In this document: piece by piece, positions 53,687-61,471 of the stretch | Layout: the number at the start of each line of letters is the position of its first letter | Position numbering within the stretch: position 1 is the stretch's first letter | DNA from: JAEUIA01 sp038330085 | GTDB lineage: Bacteria > Planctomycetota > UBA1135 > GCA-002686595 | Assembly (NCBI GenBank): GCA_038330085.1 | Contig: JBBQNP010000005.1 | Location: 5,303 to 69,302 of the forward strand | Direction of reading: 5' to 3' | DNA: 64,000 nt | The notes under the pieces: generated by a model | Told to the model about the DNA's origin: nothing | The model's input: only the letters and a program-made list of their open reading frames with translations | Database searches by the model: none | Program-made: the position numbers and the translations under genes

Positions 53687-54949
53687 TCACTTCTTCTGCG
53701 TGCGCTCGAGAGAGAGGATCATCATCGCGGTCGCGTAGACCGGGCCGCCCGTGTGACTCCAGCGATCGCTCGTCACCCATCCACCTAGGCTGCATCGATC
53801 GGCGTGCGCATCCTGCAGGCTCGCAGCGACCTCGATCAACGCCGGGTTCCAGGGCTCGGCGTACTTCTTCGGCTTCCCCTTCTTGGGCTGCAGTTCCTCG
53901 AGCCGGTTCAGCGCCGCCGTGCCTTGATACCAGTAGTAGTAGTCGACCGAGAGACCGTCCGTCGAAGCCCGCGGCAAGTCCGCGAGGATTTGCTTCGCTG
54001 CAAGATCGAAGAATGGATTCGTCACTGCCGAGCCCGAGTCGCAGCAGATGGTGATGGCGAGCGCGCTCATCGTGGCGATGTGATAGTCGTACTTGTCGTC
54101 GGGGCCGGTGACCTTCACGCCTGCGTTCTCCGCGTCCAAGTATCCGACCTTGCCGTCCTTGCCGGTGACGTGGCTGGCGAACTCCAGCGCCCCGTCGAAG
54201 GACGCCTTGGGCACCTTGAGCCCCGCATCTTGGGCTGCCGAGAGCGCGACGATGCACCAACCAGTCGCCGACGTGTCCGAGTCGCTGGCCTCCGCAAGCG
54301 GCGCTTTTCCGCGCGGAACGTAGCGCCAACCCCACAAGCCCTTGCCGGCGGGGTTCGCGCGCTGGCCGTCGACGAGCGCGTTCGCCCCGCGTTGCGCGCT
54401 GTCCTTCCAGCGTTCTTCCTTGGCGAGCGCGTAGGCATCGGACATCGCGAGCTCGGCCAGCGCTTCGTCGTACACGTACGCCTGATCCGCGCTCGCGAAC
54501 TCTCCGGTCGCGATCTGGCCCTTGGCGAGCCACTCGAGCGCACGCGTCACGACCTCGCCTGTCTTGTACGAGCTCTTCGTCAGGGGATCGACGATCTCCT
54601 TCGTGCCGGTGGGTGAATAGCCTGCCCGCAGGAACGCGAGCACGGCGAGCCCCGTCAGCCCGACGTCGTAGTGATCGTGATCGTCCTTGGGGACGAAGCA
54701 CTTCGTCTCCCCGCATTTCTCCGTCAGCCTGTGCGCACCCCACGAGCCGTCGTCGGACTGGTGGCGCGCGAGCCACACGAGGCCGGCTTCGACCACCTTG
54801 TGCACGTCGACCTTCTTCTTGGGCTTCGACGCGCCCCCGGCCGGAGGATGTTGCTGATCCACCGCGACGGTCGCGCTGAGCGAGGCCGGCCATGCACTCC
54901 ACGCGAGCGCGCCGACGATCAAGGGGAGGCAGACGTACGAGCGCAGCAT
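53687..54949 (-). CDS. Secreted prenyltransferase/squalene-cyclase-like toroid protein
   Basis: 420 residues with a signal peptide (LIVGALAWSAWPASLSA). The alpha-alpha toroid fold is indicated by repeated units such as LVWLARHQSDDGSWGAH, LTGLAVLAFLRAGYS, ALEWLAKGQ, ATGWCIVALSAAQDAG and YYYWYQGTAAL. The DxDD catalytic motif of true cyclases is absent. Such proteins are numerous in planctomycetes and have no assigned reaction. The end lies 6 bp from the convergent gene at 51560-53680. Confidence 0.85.
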   Translation of the reverse strand: MLRSYVCLPLIVGALAWSAWPASLSATVAVDQQHPPAGGASKPKKKVDVHKVVEAGLVWLARHQSDDGSWGAHRLTEKCGETKCFVPKDDHDHYDVGLTGLAVLAFLRAGYSPTGTKEIVDPLTKSSYKTGEVVTRALEWLAKGQIATGEFASADQAYVYDEALAELAMSDAYALAKEERWKDSAQRGANALVDGQRANPAGKGLWGWRYVPRGKAPLAEASDSDTSATGWCIVALSAAQDAGLKVPKASFDGALEFASHVTGKDGKVGYLDAENAGVKVTGPDDKYDYHIATMSALAITICCDSGSAVTNPFFDLAAKQILADLPRASTDGLSVDYYYWYQGTAALNRLEELQPKKGKPKKYAEPWNPALIEVAASLQDAHADRCSLGGWVTSDRWSHTGGPVYATAMMILSLERTQKK

Positions 54950-55040
54950 GACGGTCGATGCTAGCCGACGGTGCGGATCGAGACGAGCGTGTCGAGCCGA
55001 TCCGGTTCACGCGGTGCAGTCCGCTCCGCGCGCACCGTGC

Positions 55041-55760
55041 TCAACTTCGCGGACGTTTGCGAGCGCGCGCTGTTTCCGTCCCCGTGCGCAAGCCCGCGAC
55101 GAGGTCGAGCACTTCGCGTCGCATCGGACGCAGGAACGGGTTGCCGGCCAGGCCGATCAGGCGCGACACGAGCGAGCACGTGCGCTCGATCAGCTCGCGC
55201 GTGCGTGCGCGACCCTTGGACTCGTCGTGGATCCAGAACAGGATCACGGACATCTCGTACAGCCACAGGAGGCTCGGCAGCTCGGCGCGCAGGTCGGCGG
55301 GAATGCGCACCTTGGATCCGTCCACAACGCGTTGCATCAGCTCGGTGGCTTCGTCGCGCACCGGCGACGACTCCGCGCTGAACGGGTTGAGCGGGCTCTT
55401 CGGATCGGCGGCGGTGCGGAACAGCAACGCCGACAGGTGGTGGTACGGCTCGGCGGTCTCGAGCTTCGTCTCGAGCACGATGCGCAAGCGCTTCGCCAGG
55501 TCCTTCTCGTGCTCGAGCAACGGCTCGCACGCGGCCAGATGCTCGGCGTGCGTGAGCGCGTAGAACGCCTGCACGAGGTGCTCTTTCGACTCGAAGTAGT
55601 GGTAGGCGTTGCCGACCGAGACACCGGCCTTCTCGGCGATCGCGCGCATGCTCGTCGACTCGTAGCCGTGCTCGCGGAAGAGCTGCAGCGCGGTCGCCAG
55701 GATGTGCGCCCGCGTGCGCTCACCCTTCGTACCGCCGGACTCTTCCGCAGGTGTGCTCAT
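55041..55760 (-). CDS. TetR-family transcriptional repressor
   Basis: 239 residues. The N-terminal DNA-binding domain has the TetR pattern RTRAHILATALQLFREHGY, then STSMRAIAEKAGVSVGNAYH and YHYFESKEHLVQAFY (about residues 15-65). The C-terminal ligand domain is helical. ATG 55760 was chosen because the preceding eight residues are atypical. It follows a 138-residue membrane protein gene by 36 bp; both are probably read from the promoter at 56253-56281. The two palindromes flanking that promoter are its likely operators. Confidence 0.9.
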   Translation of the reverse strand: MSTPAEESGGTKGERTRAHILATALQLFREHGYESTSMRAIAEKAGVSVGNAYHYFESKEHLVQAFYALTHAEHLAACEPLLEHEKDLAKRLRIVLETKLETAEPYHHLSALLFRTAADPKSPLNPFSAESSPVRDEATELMQRVVDGSKVRIPADLRAELPSLLWLYEMSVILFWIHDESKGRARTRELIERTCSLVSRLIGLAGNPFLRPMRREVLDLVAGLRTGTETARARKRPRS

Positions 55761-55796
55761 CGCAAGTGCCCTATCATGCGGCACCCGCCGCGCTGA

Positions 55797-56213
55797 TCAC
55801 GCATGCGAGCTCAGGTTCGGTCCCGGATGCCGCGTCTCGGGCAGAGCCACGCGCGGCCGCACCTCGGCTCGGGTGGCGTTGTGGCGCATGCGGCTGAACA
55901 CGAACATGTTGAAGAAGTGCATGGCCCCGAGAACCAGCAACACGAGGCCGATCTTGACCGACAGCGCCTCGATCGATGCGCGCGCGTCCGGGATCGCGTA
56001 ACCGACCTTCAGGGTCCAGCACACGAACCCGAGGTTGACGAGGTAGAACCCCACCACGAGCAGGTGGTTGACGGAGTCCGCCATGTCCGCGCGCCCGTGG
56101 AAGACGTCCAGGAGGAAGACGCGACCGTTCTTGTGCAGGGTCCGCGCCACCCAAACGGTCAGGGCGATGCTCAGGAGGAGGTAGACGAGGTAGGTGGTCA
56201 CGACGGTGTTCAT
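55797..56213 (-). CDS. Integral membrane protein cotranscribed with TetR
   Basis: 138 residues with three or four hydrophobic helices (TYLVYLLLSIALTVWVA, HLLVVGFYLVNLGFVCW, IGLVLLVLGAMHFFNMFVF). NGRVFLLDVFHGRADMADSVN is the conserved cytoplasmic loop. I know similar short membrane proteins from actinobacteria but no function. AGGAC lies close before ATG 56213. Its gene precedes tetR and the operators lie in front of it. Confidence 0.78.
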   Translation of the reverse strand: MNTVVTTYLVYLLLSIALTVWVARTLHKNGRVFLLDVFHGRADMADSVNHLLVVGFYLVNLGFVCWTLKVGYAIPDARASIEALSVKIGLVLLVLGAMHFFNMFVFSRMRHNATRAEVRPRVALPETRHPGPNLSSHA

Positions 56214-56230
56214 GTGGGTCCTTTTGGGAA

Positions 56231-56246
56231 GTTGAACGTGTTCAAC
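56231..56246. promoter_or_regulatory. TetR operator O1
   Basis: GTTGAACGTGTTCAAC: 7-bp perfect arms with a 2-bp centre. It covers the expected transcription start just downstream of the -10 box of the minus-strand promoter, where a bound repressor would block initiation. Confidence 0.65.
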
Positions 56247-56252
56247 AATGAG

Positions 56253-56281
56253 AGTATCGACGGGAATCCCCCGCCTGGCAA
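56253..56281 (-). promoter_or_regulatory. Promoter of the membrane protein/tetR operon
   Basis: On the minus strand TTGCCA (56281-56276) and GATACT (56258-56253) are exactly 17 bp apart. The start of transcription would fall near 56246, inside operator O1. Confidence 0.5.
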
Positions 56282-56289
56282 GACAAATA

Positions 56290-56301
56290 TGAACGCGTTC
56301 A
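56290..56301. promoter_or_regulatory. TetR operator O2
   Basis: TGAACGCGTTCA is a perfect 12-bp palindrome matching O1 in the TGAACG-GTTCA core. It lies 9 bp upstream of the -35 box; the centre-to-centre distance to O1 is 57 bp. Confidence 0.6.
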
Positions 56302-56489
56302 ATTTTTCTGTGGATACGTCCCTTTCCCTCCGGCCGACCCCTCCCGGACGTCCCCGATCACCGGGCTGACGCCCCTGGAAAGCGTTGGGACAGGGCCGTC
56401 AGGCTGGCCAGCGGGCGGTGCGTCCGCATATCCTGCGCGACCCCCGCGGATCCGCCCGCGCGCCTTCCACCCCTGCGACCAGGAACCCC

Positions 56490-57377
56490 ATGCAGCGCAC
56501 CCTCCTTCACTCCGTCCTCTTCTCGATGCTCACTTGCGCGTTCGTCGCGTGCGGCAACGACCAGCCCAAGTCGACGAGTGAGGGCGCTTCGACGTCTCAA
56601 TCGAAGCCCGCTGATTCGAAGGGTGAACCGTCGAAGGTCGCAGAAACGAAACCGACCCCCGCGAAGAGCACGGACGCGCACGCGCCGGATGCGAAGTCGG
56701 ATTCGAAGGACGCCGCCGCTCCCGCCGCAGCAACGAAGGCCGGGGACACGAAGCCCGCTGCAGGGGACGCCGCGAAGCCGGATGGCCCGCCCGATCCGGT
56801 CGCGAAGATGAACGAGTTCATCGCGACCCTGAAGATCGACAAGAAGAGCCCGAGCTGGCGCACCAAGGTGCCGATGCCGCCGAAGCTGACCTTCGATCCG
56901 AAGAAGACGTACTACTGGCTGCTCGACACGACCGAAGGACCGATCAAGATCCGACTGATGCCCGACATCGCGCCGATGCACGTCTCGAGCACGATCTACC
57001 TGACGGAGCTCGGTTTCTACGACACGCTCAAGTTCCACCGCGTGCTCACGGGCTTCATGGCGCAGGGCGGAGATCCGCTCGGCACGGGAGGCGGTGGTCC
57101 TGCGTACCACTACGACAGGGAAATCTCGCCCAACGTGAAACACTCGAAGGCCGGCATTTTGTCGATGGCCAACACCGGACAGCCGGGATCGGAAGGCAGC
57201 CAGTTCTTCCTCACGTTCAAGGCGGTGCCGCAGCTCGACGGCGGGTACACCGTGTTCGGTGAAACCGTGGAGGGTCTCGACACCCTGAAGAAGATCGAAT
57301 CGTTCGGCGTCCCGGCCGATCCGAGCCCGCCGACGAAGCTGATGACGATCCGCACGGCGAAAATCGTCGTCGAATAG
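56490..57377 (+). CDS. Lipoprotein cyclophilin-type peptidyl-prolyl isomerase
   Basis: 295 residues. The signal sequence ends in the lipobox FVAC, followed by a long Lys/Ala/Ser/Asp-rich spacer (about 20-110) and a cyclophilin domain (about 130-295). The active-site pieces are FHRVLTGFMAQGGDPLGTG, SMANTGQPGSEGSQFFLTF and GGYTVFGETVEG. The Trp that binds cyclosporin in human cyclophilin is not conserved, as usual in bacteria. It probably folds exported proteins at the membrane. It is divergent from the TetR operon and followed by a hairpin. Confidence 0.92.
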   Translation: MQRTLLHSVLFSMLTCAFVACGNDQPKSTSEGASTSQSKPADSKGEPSKVAETKPTPAKSTDAHAPDAKSDSKDAAAPAAATKAGDTKPAAGDAAKPDGPPDPVAKMNEFIATLKIDKKSPSWRTKVPMPPKLTFDPKKTYYWLLDTTEGPIKIRLMPDIAPMHVSSTIYLTELGFYDTLKFHRVLTGFMAQGGDPLGTGGGGPAYHYDREISPNVKHSKAGILSMANTGQPGSEGSQFFLTFKAVPQLDGGYTVFGETVEGLDTLKKIESFGVPADPSPPTKLMTIRTAKIVVE

Positions 57378-57387
57378 TCGCGCGAGC

Positions 57388-57413
57388 GCCGCAGATCCTT
57401 ACGCATCTGCGGC
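57388..57413 (+). terminator. Probable terminator hairpin after the cyclophilin gene
   Basis: GCCGCAGAT (57388-57396) and ATCTGCGGC (57405-57413) pair perfectly over 9 bp around CCTTACGC, 11 bp after the stop codon. Only TT follows, so the terminator call rests on stem strength and position. Confidence 0.5.
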
Positions 57414-57514
57414 TTGGAGGCCGGAGCGCGTTCCCTTAGTCTGCTGCGACTTTGCGGGACGAGATCCGGCTGCGCGTTTGCAACACGTCTCTGCCTCTCG
57501 CACGAAAGGCCAGG

Positions 57515-60500
57515 GTGAGACTCAAAACCTCCTGGGCCACCTTGCTGGTGGCCTTCTTCGTCGTTCCGTCGTGCGCGACGGACAAGACGACTCCCCCGCC
57601 CGAGCGTCCCGCCGATCTCTCCGCGTCGGGGACGCACGCGACCGAACTCGTCCGGCCCAAGCCTGCGGACATCGCGTCCGCGGCGTACGCGCCACACTTG
57701 TCGACGCGCGCGTTCGCGTTGGCATCACGCGGCGATCAGCCGGCTGCGCGCAAGCTGCTCGCGTCCGAGCTGCAAGGAGCCTCGGGGTCCCTCGCGACGT
57801 TCCACGACGACGGCCGCGCGGATGCATTCGTCGCGGCGCTCGAATGGCGGCACCTCGTCGAGGACCGCGAGCGCTGGAGCGAAGCCTTGCACGTGCTCGA
57901 GAGCATGAAGCTCGACGCCACCTGGGACCCAGACCTCGTCGCCGAATTGCGGATGTTGCAGTCCGAGTGCATGGCGCAGCTCGGCCGGACCGATGGGGCG
58001 CGCGCGATCCGACACGCGCTCGGTCATGTGATGGATTGGCGCATCGTCGGTCCGTTCGACAACGAACGGGGCAAGGGCTTCGGCGTCAAGCAGCCGCCTG
58101 AAGAATCACCGCGAGAGACCATCGACTTCGCTGCGAAGTACCCCGGCAAGGCACGCGAGGTCGCTTGGCGGGCGTATCCGACGCCTGAAGATCCGCTCGG
58201 CAAGATCGAGCTCGACGAGATGTTGCGACCCTCGACGCAGGCGTTCGCGTACATGGCGACCGCGGTGAAGAGCGACGCGGACCAGGAGTGCGTGCTGCGA
58301 CTCGCAAGCAACGGATCGCTCAAGGTATTCGTGAACGGCGAGTCGGTGCTGTCTCACAAGGCGCGGCGCGAGTTCTCGAACGACCAGGACCTGGTCGTGG
58401 TGGCGTTGCGCGCGGGCTGGAACCGCATCGTCGTCAAGAGCTGCGTCGAGGACGAAGCCTCCTGGACGGTGAGCGCGCGGTTCACCACGCTCGCCGGTGC
58501 TCCGCTCGTGCTGGCCGTCGATTCGGCGCACGCAGCCGACGCGCCGCCGGAAGCACGCAAGGCCGAGGGCAAAGCAGCTCCGAGCGTGCGCGCGTACCTC
58601 GACGTTCACGCCCAGGCCGACGCCGAAGCGGCGCGCCTCCTGACGATGCTGCACCTGACGTTGCATCCCGACGACAAGGCGGCGAAGAGCGCGCGCAAGG
58701 CTGCTGACCTCGCCGTTCGACTGGAGAAGGGCGTCGCGAACGACAAGGCCGCCAAGTCCGAGGCCGACGTCGACACGCTCTACCTCCAAGCGCTCGCGTA
58801 TGCGCCGGAGCCGGGCGCGAGCCGGTCCGAGATGGAGGTCAACCCATGGATCACGCCGCTCAAGGCCGTGATCGAGATGGATCCCGAACACGTCGCGGCC
58901 CGCCTCGACCTGGCGCGATTCTCCACCGACTTGAACCCGATGCCCGCGCGCGTCGACGCGCTGACGCGTGCTGCGCTGAAGACCGCGCCCGACGATCCCG
59001 ACGTGTTGCACGCGCGCGTCGCGGCCCTGAGGGAGATGGACCGGACCGGCGAGGCCGAGACCCTCGAGGCGCGCCTGTTGAAATCCGACGAGTTCGCCTG
59101 GACGGACGCCGGCGTCGAGCAGCGCGCGGCGAGGCTCTTCGAACGCGGCGACGTGAAGGGTGCCTACGATCTCGTGCAGCGCGCGTTCGACGCCGCGCCG
59201 GATGTCGGTCCGACGTTCGACGAGCTGTGCAGGCTCAGCACGGATCGCGCGGCCGCCGACGTGATCGCGAAGGCCGCCGCGAAGGCCGCCGCGTTGCGAC
59301 CGGCATCGGTCGCGCTGCGCTACAACGCGGCGCGCTCGTGCGAGCTCGCGGGTGGACACGACCAGGCGCGCGCGCTGCAACAAGACGCGCTGCGCATCGC
59401 GCCCGAGGACACGGACGTGCTGCTCGCTCTCGCGGGCTACGACCGGCGCGCGGGCGACGACAAGAGCGCTGATGCGAACCTGGCCGAGATCCTGCGCATC
59501 GACCCGACGCAGGACAAAGTGCGCCGTCAGCGCGAGTACCTCTCCCTGAAAGACGCGCAGCAGAAGCCGACCGAGCGCTTCGAAGCCGCGTATGCATGGG
59601 ACGCGAAGGACGTGATCGCGAAAGCACCGCCGATCGCGAGCGCGGACGAGCCGTTGAGCGTTCTCGATCGGACGTGCGTGTATTCAGTGCACCGCGACGG
59701 CACGTCGTCGAGCTACGAGCACATCCTGTGGCGCGTGCAGAACGGCGGAGGGGCGAAGGCGCTCGACCACTACGTGCTGCAATATTCCGACGGCGCGTCC
59801 TTGTCCGTCAAGACCGTGCGCATCCTGCACCCCGATGGTCGCATCGAGCTCGCGCCGGCGCCGCGCTTTGGCGACCGCAGCACCGGATCGGGAAACGCGC
59901 GCGTGTACGACCTGCCGCCGCTCTCGGTGGGCGACGTCGTCGACGTCGAATACCGCACCGACGACAGCGTGCCCAGCGTGTTCGGCAACTACTTCGGGAT
60001 GCGCCACGCGTTCTACCCCGACTGGCCGGACGGCCTCGCGCCGACGTTGCGCTCCGAGCTCGTGTTCGTGTCGGATCCGGGCGTGAAGCTGTACTTCAAG
60101 GAGCGCGAGGCACAGCGCATCGAGATGTCCGAATCGACCGACGAACAAGGCCGTGCCGTCACGCGCTTCGTCGTGAAGGACCTCGTGCGTCCCACGCCCG
60201 AGCCGGCGATGCCCGCGCGCATCGAGCTCGCGCCGGGCGTCGACGCGACGACCTACGAGAACTGGCAGGCGTTCGCGAACTGGTGGTGGAGCTTCATCGA
60301 GAAGGAGTTCATCACCTCGCCCGAGATGAAGCAGAAGGTCGACGAGCTCACCGCCGGCAAGACGGAAGAGATGGACAAGATCCGCGCGCTCGTGCGCTTC
60401 GTCGGACAAGAGATCCGCTACAACTCGTGGCCGTTCGGCACGCACGGCTACGAGCCGTTCAGCGCGCCGACGATCTTCGAGCGGCGTTTCGGCGACTGCA

Positions 60501-61462
60501 AGGACAAGTCGATCCTCCTGTGCCAGATGCTGTCGGAGATCGGCGTCCAGGCGCACCCGGTGCTGATCAAGGCCGACTATGCGCGACCGAACGAGCCGCT
60601 CGACGCGGCGCTCGTCGAGCACTTCAACCACTGCATCGCCTACGCGCCGGCGACGGCGACGCGTCCGGGGATGTACCTCGACTGCACGGCCGACCTCGAT
60701 CCGATCGAATACTTGCGCGCCGACGACCAGGGCGCGCGCGTGCTGCACGTCGACCGCGGCGAAGGTTCGCTCGCGGACATCCCCTACACGGCGCCGGCCG
60801 ACAATCAGCTCCTGCGCCAATACGACGTCAAACTCGACGAAAAGGGCAGCGGCGAGGTGCGCCTCGTCGACGATTCGATCGGCGAGTACGGCGTCGAGCT
60901 GCGCACGCAGTACGGCGGCGAGAAGGGTGACATCACCAAGCGTCTCGCGACCGACCTGCGCAGCGCGTTCGCGGAGGTCGACGTGCACGACGTGAAGACG
61001 AGCACGCTCGAGGACATCGGCGTGCCCGCGCACCTCGAAGCGACGTTCGGCGCGACGAAGCTGTGGGCACAGGAGTCGGGCGGCGCGAGCTTGCGCGTCG
61101 CGTTCGATCCACTCGGTCTCGAGGGACTCGTTTCGAAGCCGCGCGACGAGCGCACGCAGGATCTCGTGCTCGACCGTCCGTTCGCGCACGACATCACGAT
61201 CGTCTACCACCTGCCGGCGGGCATGCAGGTCGCAACGCTGCCACCGAAGGTCGAGCTCAGCGCGCCTGGACTCGTTTCCTACGAGCAGGACGTGAAGCAG
61301 GACCACGACACCGTGGCCGTGCACCGGCACTTCGTGCTCGAAAAGCGGCGCATCCCGGTCGCGCAGTACGGCGACTTCCAGGATGCGCTGCGGCAGATCG
61401 CTCAGGCGGAGCAGCGCACCGTGCGCTTGCGCGCTTCGACATCCGATGCGGCCGGACGCTGA
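57515..61462 (+). CDS. Lipoprotein with TPR, DUF3857 and transglutaminase-like domains
   Basis: 1315 residues from GTG 57515 (AAAGG 6 nt upstream). The signal sequence ends with lipobox VPSC. A beta-rich part with VMDWRIVGPFDNERG (about 170-340) is followed by TPR-like helical repeats (about 370-690). The DUF3857 domain starts at about 715 (YSVHRDGTSSSYEHILW). The transglutaminase-like core has Cys near 993 in FGDCKDKS, His near 1037 in HFNHCIAY and Asp near 1055 in YLDCTADLDP, so the triad is complete. The substrate is unknown. The gene is followed 9 bp later by a related gene. Confidence 0.87.
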   Translation: MRLKTSWATLLVAFFVVPSCATDKTTPPPERPADLSASGTHATELVRPKPADIASAAYAPHLSTRAFALASRGDQPAARKLLASELQGASGSLATFHDDGRADAFVAALEWRHLVEDRERWSEALHVLESMKLDATWDPDLVAELRMLQSECMAQLGRTDGARAIRHALGHVMDWRIVGPFDNERGKGFGVKQPPEESPRETIDFAAKYPGKAREVAWRAYPTPEDPLGKIELDEMLRPSTQAFAYMATAVKSDADQECVLRLASNGSLKVFVNGESVLSHKARREFSNDQDLVVVALRAGWNRIVVKSCVEDEASWTVSARFTTLAGAPLVLAVDSAHAADAPPEARKAEGKAAPSVRAYLDVHAQADAEAARLLTMLHLTLHPDDKAAKSARKAADLAVRLEKGVANDKAAKSEADVDTLYLQALAYAPEPGASRSEMEVNPWITPLKAVIEMDPEHVAARLDLARFSTDLNPMPARVDALTRAALKTAPDDPDVLHARVAALREMDRTGEAETLEARLLKSDEFAWTDAGVEQRAARLFERGDVKGAYDLVQRAFDAAPDVGPTFDELCRLSTDRAAADVIAKAAAKAAALRPASVALRYNAARSCELAGGHDQARALQQDALRIAPEDTDVLLALAGYDRRAGDDKSADANLAEILRIDPTQDKVRRQREYLSLKDAQQKPTERFEAAYAWDAKDVIAKAPPIASADEPLSVLDRTCVYSVHRDGTSSSYEHILWRVQNGGGAKALDHYVLQYSDGASLSVKTVRILHPDGRIELAPAPRFGDRSTGSGNARVYDLPPLSVGDVVDVEYRTDDSVPSVFGNYFGMRHAFYPDWPDGLAPTLRSELVFVSDPGVKLYFKEREAQRIEMSESTDEQGRAVTRFVVKDLVRPTPEPAMPARIELAPGVDATTYENWQAFANWWWSFIEKEFITSPEMKQKVDELTAGKTEEMDKIRALVRFVGQEIRYNSWPFGTHGYEPFSAPTIFERRFGDCKDKSILLCQMLSEIGVQAHPVLIKADYARPNEPLDAALVEHFNHCIAYAPATATRPGMYLDCTADLDPIEYLRADDQGARVLHVDRGEGSLADIPYTAPADNQLLRQYDVKLDEKGSGEVRLVDDSIGEYGVELRTQYGGEKGDITKRLATDLRSAFAEVDVHDVKTSTLEDIGVPAHLEATFGATKLWAQESGGASLRVAFDPLGLEGLVSKPRDERTQDLVLDRPFAHDITIVYHLPAGMQVATLPPKVELSAPGLVSYEQDVKQDHDTVAVHRHFVLEKRRIPVAQYGDFQDALRQIAQAEQRTVRLRASTSDAAGR

Positions 61463-61471
61463 GAGGCAACC

